Assembly: GCA_023433615.1 (NCBI GenBank) | Contig: JAEZCJ010000205.1 | Span: forward strand, 1 to 12,988 | DNA from: Bacillota bacterium | Lineage (GTDB): Bacteria > Bacillota > Bacilli > Paenibacillales > Paenibacillaceae | DNA length: 12,988 nt | Direction of reading: 5' to 3' | In this document: piece by piece, positions 7,504 through 12,988 of the stretch | Layout of the letters: each line of letters opens with the position of its first letter | Numbering within the stretch: the first letter of the stretch is position 1 | Notes under the pieces: model-generated | Database searches by the model: none | Told to the model about the DNA's origin: nothing | The model's input: only the letters and a program-made list of their open reading frames with translations | Made by a program: the position numbers and the translations under genes

Positions 7504-7539
7504 AAGACCGCCGGGAACGATCCGTTCTCCGGCGGTCTT
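7504..7539. terminator. Strong hairpin between convergent hemB and regulator gene, probable bidirectional terminator
   Basis: AAGACCGCCGG (7504-7514) pairs perfectly with CCGGCGGTCTT (7529-7539). The stem extends inward with GAACG (7515-7519) and CGTTC (7523-7527) around a single unpaired T7528. The T tract is short on both strands, so termination strength is uncertain. Its position 14 nt after hemB and about 40 nt after the end of the opposing gene supports the call. Confidence 0.75.
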
Positions 7540-7580
7540 ATGCGATTCGTTATCGGCTCGGCGCGTGTTCGCGAAGCCGG

Positions 7581-8243
7581 TTAGTTCCTGAGCTTGCTGA
7601 GGTCGAGCGTGTATTCGCCGACGCCTAGCCGAAGCAAACCGCGCTCCTCGACGTCTCGGATGACCTGCGAGAGCACTTGCTTCTGTACGCCTGCCATCTG
7701 CGCGAGCTCGTCGAAGTTAAGCGGCATCTTGATGACGATGAAGTTCCCGGTTCGGGAGCCATGGCGATTCGCCAGCAAGATCAGATTCTTGATGACACGC
7801 GTTCGGGAATCCAAAAACGTCAGATCATGCACATGCTGGTTCGTGTCGCGCAGTCTCTGGCACAGCTCTGCCATAATATTGCGGGTGATGTCGAAATTGC
7901 TCTTCAGCAGATTATGGAAAGGATCTTCCGCTACGAGCAGCACGGTGGACAGCTCCAGCGTCTGCGCGGATGCCGACCGCGGGCGGCCGTCCAAGAGAGA
8001 CAACTCTCCGAAGCCGTCGCCGCTCTGAAGCAGTGAGAGCACCTTCTCCTCGCCGTTGGTGCCGCGCTTGAAGATCTTGATCGAACCCTTCAGAATGATG
8101 TAGAAGGCCGCGCCGTGATCGTTTTCGTGGAAGAGGACGGTCTGGGCGGGGATCGTCTGGCGGTGAGCAATGGCGAGAATGTTATGCAATTGGTCGTCGG
8201 TCAGATTCTCGAATAGCGATACATTCTTAATCAGTTCAATCAT
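7581..8243 (-). CDS. Crp/Fnr-family transcriptional regulator
   Basis: The 220-residue protein has a cyclic-nucleotide-binding-like beta-barrel at about 10-115, a long dimerisation helix at about 115-150 and a winged helix-turn-helix at about 172-210 (LNFDELAQMAGVQKQVLSQVIRDVEERGLL). The phosphate-binding cassette FGELSLLDGRPRSASA (78-93) keeps the Glu80 and Arg89-Ser90 positions that bind a cyclic phosphate in CRP, so ligand binding is possible but unproven. Only one cysteine is present (Cys128), so it cannot hold an FNR-type iron-sulfur cluster. The start at 8243 is set by GAGAGGG 7 nt upstream; the open frame up to 8426 lies antisense to hemL and is a shadow. It converges on hemB and diverges from hemL, so it may control itself and hemL (inference). 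It should bind DNA as a dimer; the target is unknown. Confidence 0.92.
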   Translation of the reverse strand: MIELIKNVSLFENLTDDQLHNILAIAHRQTIPAQTVLFHENDHGAAFYIILKGSIKIFKRGTNGEEKVLSLLQSGDGFGELSLLDGRPRSASAQTLELSTVLLVAEDPFHNLLKSNFDITRNIMAELCQRLRDTNQHVHDLTFLDSRTRVIKNLILLANRHGSRTGNFIVIKMPLNFDELAQMAGVQKQVLSQVIRDVEERGLLRLGVGEYTLDLSKLRN

Positions 8244-8323
8244 GAATGGTCCCTCTCGTTCTACCTTGATAATATCTAGTGTAGCACAGAGCGTCGACAT
8301 GAAAAAGATGGGAGTTGACGAAT
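8244..8323. promoter_or_regulatory. Divergent regulatory region between the Crp/Fnr gene and hemL
   Basis: These 80 bp must carry the start signals for both divergent genes unless hemL relies on read-through. An AT-rich core at 8266-8278 contains GATAAT (8268-8273, forward) and, on the other strand, TATTAT (8275-8270), each close to a -10 box. Neither has a convincing -35 partner. A short dyad, TGT-AGC-ACA (8280-8288), lies just beyond; it is much shorter than a CRP or FNR site. GGGAG (8310-8314) is the hemL ribosome binding site. Confidence 0.4.
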
Positions 8324-9628
8324 ATGGTCGAAAAAAATCGATTGCGCAAAGACGATCTGTCCAAGGAGGCATTCGAGCGGGCGAAGAAGAGCATTCCCGG
8401 CGGCGTGAACAGCCCTGTTCGGGCATTCAAATCCGTCGGCCTGACGCCGGTCTACGTCGATCGCGGCGAAGGCGCCAGAATCCACGATATCGACGGGAAT
8501 AGCTACATCGACTATGTACTGTCCTGGGGGCCCCTAATCATGGGCCATGCGCATCCTGAGGTTGTCGAGGCGCTTAAGCGCACGGCGGAGAAGGGAACAA
8601 GCTTCGGCGCGCCGACGGAGATGGAGACGTTAATGGCAGAGCTAGTGGCAGAACGCGTGCCTTCGATCGAGGTCGTGCGGATGGTCAATTCCGGCACGGA
8701 GGCCACGATGAGCGCGCTTCGCTTGGCGCGGGGATATACGAAGCGCAGCAAAATATTGAAATTCGAAGGCTCCTACCACGGTCATGCCGACAGTCTGTTG
8801 ATCAAGGCTGGCTCGGGGGTCGCCACGCTTGGACTGCCGGACAGCCCCGGCGTGCCGGAGAGCGTCGCGACGCATACGATCACGGTGCCGTATAACGACC
8901 TTGCGTCGGTTAAGCTTGCATTCGAGAAGTACGGCGAAGAAATCGCTTGCGTCATCGTGGAGCCGATCGCCGGCAACATGGGCGTCGTGCCTCCTCTGCC
9001 TGGCTTTCTGGAAGGGCTGAGGAAGGTGACTTCGGAATACGGCAGCCTATTGATTTTCGACGAGGTCATGACCGGCTTCCGCGTTCATTATCATTGCGCG
9101 CAGGGCCTATACGGCGTGACGCCGGACTTGACTTGCCTCGGCAAGGTCATCGGCGGGGGGCTGCCGGTCGGCGCTTACGGCGGACGGCGGGATATCATGG
9201 AGATGATGGCGCCGAGCGGACCGATCTACCAAGCAGGCACGTTGTCCGGCAATCCGCTCGCGATGGCCGCAGGCTATACGACGCTGAAGCTGCTGACGCC
9301 CGAGACTTATGAACGGCTGGAACAGCTGTCTGTCCGCCTGCAGCGCGGCTTCGAGGACAATGCCGAGCGCCGTTCGATCCCTGCAACGATTAATCGCGTG
9401 GGTTCGATGATCTGCCCGTTCTTCACCGAGTTGACCGTAATCGACTACGATACGGCCAAACAGGCGGATCTGGGGCAGTTCAGGGCGTATTTCGGCGAGA
9501 TGCTGAATCGCGGCATCAGCATTGCGCCTTCGCAATATGAAGGCATGTTCATGTCCGCCGTGCATACGGAAGCGGATATCGACGCAACGATTGCGGCACA
9601 CGACGAAGCGCTCGCAGCGCTTAAATAA
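8324..9628 (+). CDS. hemL: Glutamate-1-semialdehyde 2,1-aminomutase
   Basis: This pyridoxal-phosphate enzyme converts glutamate-1-semialdehyde, made by HemA, to 5-aminolevulinate. The 434-residue protein has the aminotransferase class III signature: PGGVNSPVRAF (25-35), VNSGTEATMSALRLAR (121-136), YHGHADSL, IFDEVMTGFRV (244-254), and GKVIGGGLPVGAYGG (273-287), where Lys274 is the cofactor lysine. ATG 8324 is preferred because GGGAG (8310-8314) lies 9 nt upstream; the in-frame TTG at 8315 touches the binding site. Unlike B. subtilis, where hemL follows hemB directly, the gene is here separated from hemB by an opposing regulator gene, so it probably has its own promoter. The pseudouridine synthase gene follows after 26 nt in the same direction. 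Confidence 0.96.
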   Translation: MVEKNRLRKDDLSKEAFERAKKSIPGGVNSPVRAFKSVGLTPVYVDRGEGARIHDIDGNSYIDYVLSWGPLIMGHAHPEVVEALKRTAEKGTSFGAPTEMETLMAELVAERVPSIEVVRMVNSGTEATMSALRLARGYTKRSKILKFEGSYHGHADSLLIKAGSGVATLGLPDSPGVPESVATHTITVPYNDLASVKLAFEKYGEEIACVIVEPIAGNMGVVPPLPGFLEGLRKVTSEYGSLLIFDEVMTGFRVHYHCAQGLYGVTPDLTCLGKVIGGGLPVGAYGGRRDIMEMMAPSGPIYQAGTLSGNPLAMAAGYTTLKLLTPETYERLEQLSVRLQRGFEDNAERRSIPATINRVGSMICPFFTELTVIDYDTAKQADLGQFRAYFGEMLNRGISIAPSQYEGMFMSAVHTEADIDATIAAHDEALAALK

Positions 9629-9654
9629 ATTCATGAACCTTAGGAGGGGCAGAG

Positions 9655-10614
9655 ATGCAGAAGCTTGACCTGCGGCTCGCGGTGCGCGACGGCCAATGGC
9701 TGCGCATTCCGCTGCCCAGTCCGGTTCCGGAGATGCTGACGGCCGGCAGTCACCCGCACCGCGTGCGGCAATGGCTGCTGGCTGCTGCTATTCTGCCGGA
9801 CAAATGGGTGAACCGGCTGTTCTCGGTGGGCGGGATTCGGCTGGACGACGGTCATCTGCTGCTGCAAGCGTTCCCTGCGTACGATTGGACGGGGCATTCG
9901 CTCTTGGCTGCAGGCGGAGAGCGCTCCGATGCACGTGTCCCTGAAGCAGCCGTGCTCAACGAGGACGACTGGTGCCTCGTGCTGGACAAACCTGCCGGCA
10001 TGCCGGTGCACCCCGCTCGAGCCGGTCATCGCGGCACGTTGGACGAATGGGCGGTACGCCATGTGCTTGCTCGCGGGGACATGGCGCATGTCCGTCATAT
10101 CCATCGGCTGGATGACGATACATCGGGTCCGGTGCTGTACGCGAAGAACGATCTGGCCCAGTGGCGCCTCGACGAAGCGATGCGGGATAAGCGGATCGAC
10201 CGGCAGTACGTTGCTCTGGTGCATGGCATACCGCGGCTGCGACAGGGGAAGATCGATGCGCCGATCGGCAAGGATCGCAGCCATGGCGCCAGACGGCGAG
10301 TCTCGCCTGCCGGCGACCATGCCGTTACCCATTACGAGACGCTCGAGACGTACGATGCCGCAGCGCTGCTGCGCGTGAGATTGGAGACGGGGCGAACGCA
10401 TCAGATTCGCGTACATCTAAGCCATATCGGCCACCCGCTGATCGGGGACACGCTGTACGGCGCTCCCGCGGACCCGCTGCTGCGCCGTCAGGCACTGCAC
10501 GGGGAGCGGCTCAGCTTCCCGCATCCCTGGACGCTAGAAGAGATTACGGTACTGTCTGCCTTGCCTGCGGAGATGGAAGCGGCAAGGCGCCGGCTGGGCT
10601 CGCGGCCAAAATGA
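9655..10614 (+). CDS. RluA-family pseudouridine synthase
   Basis: The 319-residue protein should isomerise a uridine to pseudouridine in rRNA or tRNA; the target cannot be told from sequence. The motif HRLDDDTSG (150-158) contains the catalytic aspartate Asp153. DKPAGMPVHP (111-120) and GRTHQIRVHLSHIGHPLIGDTLYG (246-269) are the other family blocks. The first ~90 residues are divergent and may hold a degenerate S4-like region, but no clear S4 motif is visible. The ribosome binding site AGGAGGGG (about 9642-9649) is strong. The gene lies between hemL and the spoVID-like gene, a place without an equivalent in B. subtilis, and is probably co-transcribed with hemL. I assign the family but not RluB, RluD or a YhcT/YjbO/YlyB equivalent. 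Confidence 0.92.
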   Translation: MQKLDLRLAVRDGQWLRIPLPSPVPEMLTAGSHPHRVRQWLLAAAILPDKWVNRLFSVGGIRLDDGHLLLQAFPAYDWTGHSLLAAGGERSDARVPEAAVLNEDDWCLVLDKPAGMPVHPARAGHRGTLDEWAVRHVLARGDMAHVRHIHRLDDDTSGPVLYAKNDLAQWRLDEAMRDKRIDRQYVALVHGIPRLRQGKIDAPIGKDRSHGARRRVSPAGDHAVTHYETLETYDAAALLRVRLETGRTHQIRVHLSHIGHPLIGDTLYGAPADPLLRRQALHGERLSFPHPWTLEEITVLSALPAEMEAARRRLGSRPK

Positions 10615-10705
10615 TAGGCATGCCATCCTTCCGATAGCCATATAGATAGGTATTGAGCGATCATGTCACTTCAGATGCGACAGTACCGAATAGGGAGGAT
10701 GAAGC

Positions 10706-11968
10706 GTGTTGAATCCATCGAACGGATTGCGGTTTGACGTGTACGAGCGCGTACATTTGCCGGTCGACGTGGCGGATATTCACGAGCTTGAAGAAATTGA
10801 GCTAACCCCGCAGATTCAAGTTGTGCATCAGGGCGAACAGGTGCTGCTGCGCGGCAACCTGCTGCTGAACGGCGCCTATGCGTCCCAAGGCGAGAGCAGG
10901 GAAACGCGGGCGCTGGAGCATTGGATTCCCGTGGAAATTACGCTGCCGCTGAATCGGGTCCGCAGCCTCGAAGACATTCGCGTCGAGGTCGAAAACTTCG
11001 ACGTCGACCTGCTGTCTGCCCGGACGCTTAACATTACGGGCGTGTTGTCACTAAGAGGCGTGGAAGTAAGAGAGGCTGAGGCGCCGTCTGCTCCTCCAGC
11101 ATGGGTGGACGAACCGTTCACGGTCGTGCATCGGCGGGAGCCGGAAGAAGCGAGTCGCGATCTCGAAGCCGTTGAAGCAGCCGCGATCCCGGAGCAGAAC
11201 GCTCAGCCGGAACGGCGGGATGCCGCCGATTCCGGCATCGCCGAATTGGAGTCGGTGCAGTGGACGAATCTGGCCGCGTTCCAGCAGGAAACGCTTGAAC
11301 GTCTGCCTTCCGCCGATTCCGGCATTCGGGCGGAAACTGCGCCAGAGTCGAACACGCTAGAGCTTGCTGCGGAACATGACAGGACAGTTGCCGCAGACGC
11401 GAACGAGCCGCAGACGGAGCGCCCGGCGGCGGCAGGCGAGACGACAGGCGAGACGGCAGCCGAGACGGCAGCCGAGGCGGACGGGGGCGAACAGCCATTC
11501 GAGGCTCCGATTCAAGCGCTGGAAACGCCGCAGGCGATCGTTGCCGATGCGCTGCCCGCGCAAGATGCGGATGGAGCGAAGCCGGACTTGAAGATCGCGC
11601 TAGGCGCCAAGAAAACGGAAGCCCAGCCGGATCATTCCCAAGCGATGGGCCTTAGTTCGCTGCTGCAGTCGAATCGGCGGGAGCAGGAAGTCCGCCAAGC
11701 TGCCGCAGAACAAGAGCAGGCAAAGCAGCAGGCGGAAGCGGCCGCGCTGGCAAGCGCGCAAGGCGAGGAGATCGAGTGGAAGAGCCTGTTCTTAAGCCGG
11801 GACCCGAATGCGGAGGCGTTCCGCAAGGTGCGGATGTGCATTGTCCAGCGCGACGATACGCTCGATGCGATCGCGGGCCGCTATCAGCTCAATCCTCGCG
11901 AGATCGTGTTGTACAACAGGCTTGCGCAGCATGAAGTCGCCGAAGGCCAAGTGCTGCTCATTCCTTGA
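10706..11968 (+). CDS. spoVID: SpoVID-like spore coat assembly protein with C-terminal LysM domain
   Basis: The 420-residue protein has three parts. Residues ~1-125 are a beta-rich domain like the N-terminus of SpoVID, including EHWIPVEITLPLNRVRSLEDIRVEV and NFDVDLLSARTLNITGVLSLRGVE. Residues ~126-376 are low-complexity, rich in Ala, Glu and Gln, with a short tandem repeat at DNA level. Residues 377-420 form one LysM domain (VQRDDTLDAIAGRYQLNPREIVLYNRL) ending at LLIP at the very C-terminus. In B. subtilis, SpoVID guides coat encasement of the forespore through SpoIVA, and its LysM can bind lipid II (family knowledge). The GTG start at 10706 follows GGGAGGA (10693-10699) with a 6-nt spacer. 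Synteny before valS supports the name. The B. subtilis neighbour ysxE is absent. Expression should be in the mother cell, but I find no convincing sigma-E promoter in the 91-bp gap upstream. Confidence 0.85.
   Translation: MLNPSNGLRFDVYERVHLPVDVADIHELEEIELTPQIQVVHQGEQVLLRGNLLLNGAYASQGESRETRALEHWIPVEITLPLNRVRSLEDIRVEVENFDVDLLSARTLNITGVLSLRGVEVREAEAPSAPPAWVDEPFTVVHRREPEEASRDLEAVEAAAIPEQNAQPERRDAADSGIAELESVQWTNLAAFQQETLERLPSADSGIRAETAPESNTLELAAEHDRTVAADANEPQTERPAAAGETTGETAAETAAEADGGEQPFEAPIQALETPQAIVADALPAQDADGAKPDLKIALGAKKTEAQPDHSQAMGLSSLLQSNRREQEVRQAAAEQEQAKQQAEAAALASAQGEEIEWKSLFLSRDPNAEAFRKVRMCIVQRDDTLDAIAGRYQLNPREIVLYNRLAQHEVAEGQVLLIP
11431..11478 (+). repeat. Four 12-bp tandem repeats inside the spoVID-like gene
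   Basis: The units GGCAGGCGAGAC, GACAGGCGAGAC, GGCAGCCGAGAC and GGCAGCCGAGGC run head to tail and in frame, giving an Ala-Gly-Glu-Thr-type repeat in the linker. A separate 16-bp direct repeat, CCGCCGATTCCGGCAT, occurs at 11223-11238 and 11310-11325, 87 bp apart and in frame (ADSGI). Both point to slippage-driven length change in a disordered linker. Confidence 0.8.
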
Positions 11969-11985
11969 TCGCAGGCCCTTGCCCC

Positions 11986-12018
11986 TAACCCCTGCCGTCG
12001 TATTGACGGCAGGGGTTA
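11986..12018 (+). terminator. Terminator-like hairpin after the spoVID-like gene
   Basis: TAACCCCTGCCGTC (11986-11999) and GACGGCAGGGGTTA (12005-12018) form a perfect 14-bp stem with loop GTATT. It begins 17 nt after the stop. The following bases lack a clean T run, so termination may be incomplete or may depend on a factor. Confidence 0.75.
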
Positions 12019-12031
12019 AGATCGTTATTAT
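12003..12031 (+). promoter_or_regulatory. Candidate sigma-A promoter of the valS transcript
   Basis: TTGACG (12003-12008) and TATTAT (12026-12031) each match the sigma-A consensus at five of six positions and are separated by exactly 17 nt. Transcription would start near 12038, about 490 nt upstream of valS. The -35 lies within the loop and 3' arm of the preceding terminator hairpin. A weaker alternative is TTGACT (12135-12140) with an extended -10 TGCTACTAT (12158-12166), but the spacer there is 20 nt; it would start the RNA near 12173, just before the T-box. Confidence 0.6.
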
Positions 12032-12048
12032 AGGTAATAATAGTTAAG

Positions 12049-12197
12049 GACCGATTGTGATTACGTAGCATCTCGAGAAGCATATTCGGCGTCGAATCTT
12101 GAACGCTAGCACAATTTCCGGTGCTCATGTAGCTTTGACTACACTGCGCTCCTCAATTGCTACTATCCTTCAACCTTCTCGGTACTGACAATCGGCC
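12049..12197. other. Imperfect long inverted repeat enclosing three small hairpins; unidentified structured element
   Basis: CCGATTGT (12051-12058) is the exact reverse complement of ACAATCGG (12188-12195). The pairing continues with A12060-T12186 and TAC (12062-12064)/GTA (12182-12184) across two mismatches, skips a 9-nt bulge at 12065-12073, and resumes with CGAGAAG (12074-12080)/CTTCTCG (12175-12181). Inside are hairpins ATTCG/CGAAT (12084-12097), AGCAC/GTGCT (12108-12125) and TGTAG/CTACA (12128-12143). GTAGCA in the bulge (12065-12070) also matches TGCTAC (12158-12163), a possible pseudoknot. It could be an RNA domain of the valS leader, an independent small RNA on either strand, or a small MITE-like element. 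I recognise no known family. Confidence 0.5.
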
Positions 12198-12204
12198 ATT
12201 GTTA

Positions 12205-12457
12205 AAAACAGTGATGGGGAAGAGTGCAGCTATTGCCTTCAGAGAGCGGAACCGTTACGCTGCGAGGTTCCGCAGGATCGAAGCTGCTACGGGTCGCCCC
12301 GGAGTTGCCTCCGTCGAACGCTTCAAGCGATAGGGGGGGCCGGCTTGCCGCCGTTATCGGCCCTAAGTGCCGCACGAATCATGTTGATGGGTGCGGAATA
12401 AAGGTGGTACCACGGAAGCGCAGCCTTTCGTCCTTTGAGGACGAAGGGCTTTTTTTA
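12205..12457 (+). promoter_or_regulatory. T-box leader of valS (valine tRNA-sensing, transcription antitermination)
   Basis: Stem I starts with GGGG (12216-12219) paired to CCCC (12297-12300), then GCAGC (12226-12230) with GCTGC (12283-12287) and an upper stem GCGGAACC (12246-12253) with GGTTCCGC (12266-12273). The loop between the first two helices contains GTC at 12293-12295 followed by a purine, the likely valine specifier codon. Later helices include CCGCAC (12370-12375) with GTGCGG (12391-12396). The T-box sequence AAGGTGGTACCACGG (12401-12415) offers TGGT to the uncharged tRNA 3' end, fitting discriminator base A. The terminator is a 13-bp stem, 12422-12434 with 12438-12450, followed by a T run to 12456. 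Uncharged tRNA(Val) should stabilise the antiterminator and allow valS transcription (established mechanism). Confidence 0.95.
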
Positions 12458-12528
12458 CGTTCTCGCTGTGGGTTAATCATGCGCGCGACGCCGTGAGGCT
12501 AAGCGCAGGCGAATAGTGGAGGTAAGGA

Positions 12529-12988
12529 CGATGTCAGGAACAAATAGCGCAAATCAAATGCCGACAACCTATGATCCGAAGTCGGCAGAGCAGAAATGGT
12601 ACGATTATTGGCTAAACGGCAAATTTTTCGAGGCAGGGAAGCGCCCGGACGCGCCGTCATACACGATCGTGATCCCGCCGCCGAACGTAACGGGCATGCT
12701 CCATATCGGGCATGCGCTGGACTGTACGCTGCAGGATATTCTGGTGCGGACGAAGCGGATGCAGGGCTACGATGCCCTATGGCTGCCCGGTACCGACCAT
12801 GCAGGCATCGCGACGCAGACGAGAGTCGAATCGAAGCTTCGCGAAGAAGGTTTGACCCGGTACGACCTCGGCCGCGAGAAGTTCCTGGAGAAGGTATGGG
12901 AATGGAAGGAGCTGTATGCGGGGACGATCCGCGAGCAATGGGCGAAGATGGGCTTCTCGCTGGACTACTCCCGCGAGCGCTTCACGCT
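12529..12988 (+). CDS. valS: Valyl-tRNA synthetase, N-terminal part (truncated by window end)
   Basis: Only the first ~153 residues of the usual ~880 are in the window. The enzyme charges tRNA(Val) with valine in the cytoplasm. The class I HIGH signature is present as HIGH (58-61) in PPPNVTGMLHIGHALD, with the ValRS-typical LWLPGTDHAGIATQ shortly after. The start at 12529 follows GGAGG (12516-12520) with an 8-nt spacer. The KMSKS loop, editing domain and anticodon-binding domain lie beyond the window. It is controlled by the T-box leader directly upstream, whose valine specifier agrees with the product. The frame is intact to the last base. Confidence 0.97.

Noticed and set aside
8244..8426. 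Upstream extension of the Crp/Fnr reading frame on the minus strand by 61 codons
   Set aside because: It lies antisense to the start of hemL, has no family match in its residues, and the ribosome binding site and conserved domain both point to the start at 8243.
10615..10705. Possible sigma-E promoter before the spoVID-like gene (CCATAT near 10638 and CATGTC near 10662)
   Set aside because: The -10 part matches the sigma-E consensus poorly and the spacing is too long; a sporulation promoter is expected but not supported here.
12224..12496. 90-codon open frame within the valS leader
   Set aside because: It runs through the T-box structure, the T-box sequence and the terminator, and has no recognisable protein features.
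1..12988. CRISPR array, tRNA or rRNA genes, prophage or defence genes
   Set aside because: No regularly spaced repeats, no tRNA cloverleaf and no matching protein motifs were seen in the window.

Overview
The window looks like the chromosome of a Gram-positive, spore-forming Firmicute, most likely Paenibacillaceae (inference). Evidence: the gene order hemA-hemX-hemC-hemD-hemB-hemL-spoVID-valS matches the Bacillus subtilis hem/spoVID/valS region, there is a SpoVID-type spore coat gene, valS has a T-box leader, most genes have strong AAGGAGG-like ribosome binding sites, and GC is moderately high. No viral, plasmid or defence genes are visible.

Layout. Bases 1-124 are the 3' end (domains V and VI) of a group II intron. 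After about 160 bp with nothing recognisable comes a possible structured leader (284-394) and speD (AdoMet decarboxylase), closed by a strong terminator (825-860). An extended -10 promoter (972-980) then leads into a tight tetrapyrrole operon: hemA (1019-2410), hemX (2433-3254), a precorrin-2 dehydrogenase gene (3268-3948), hemC (3954-4895), a cobA-hemD fusion (4900-6450) and hemB (6494-7489). A hairpin (7504-7539) lies between hemB and a convergent Crp/Fnr-family regulator gene (7581-8243, minus strand). Divergent from that regulator is hemL (8324-9628), followed by an RluA-family pseudouridine synthase gene (9655-10614) and a SpoVID-like LysM protein gene (10706-11968). A terminator (11986-12018), a sigma-A-like promoter overlapping it (12003-12031), a long imperfect inverted repeat (12049-12197) and a valine-type T-box leader (about 12205-12457) precede valS, which runs off the window at 12988.

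How the genes work together. HemA and HemL make 5-aminolevulinate from glutamyl-tRNA. HemB makes porphobilinogen, HemC hydroxymethylbilane, and the HemD half of the fusion uroporphyrinogen III. The CobA half and the SirC-like dehydrogenase divert uroporphyrinogen III through precorrin-2 to sirohydrochlorin, so one operon serves both the common trunk and the siroheme/cobalamin branch. HemX is a membrane protein known to affect HemA abundance.

The coding content is mostly ordinary, conserved chromosome. The least explained parts are non-coding: the speD leader, which could switch pairing over its Shine-Dalgarno sequence, and the roughly 150-bp inverted-repeat element between the valS promoter and its T-box.
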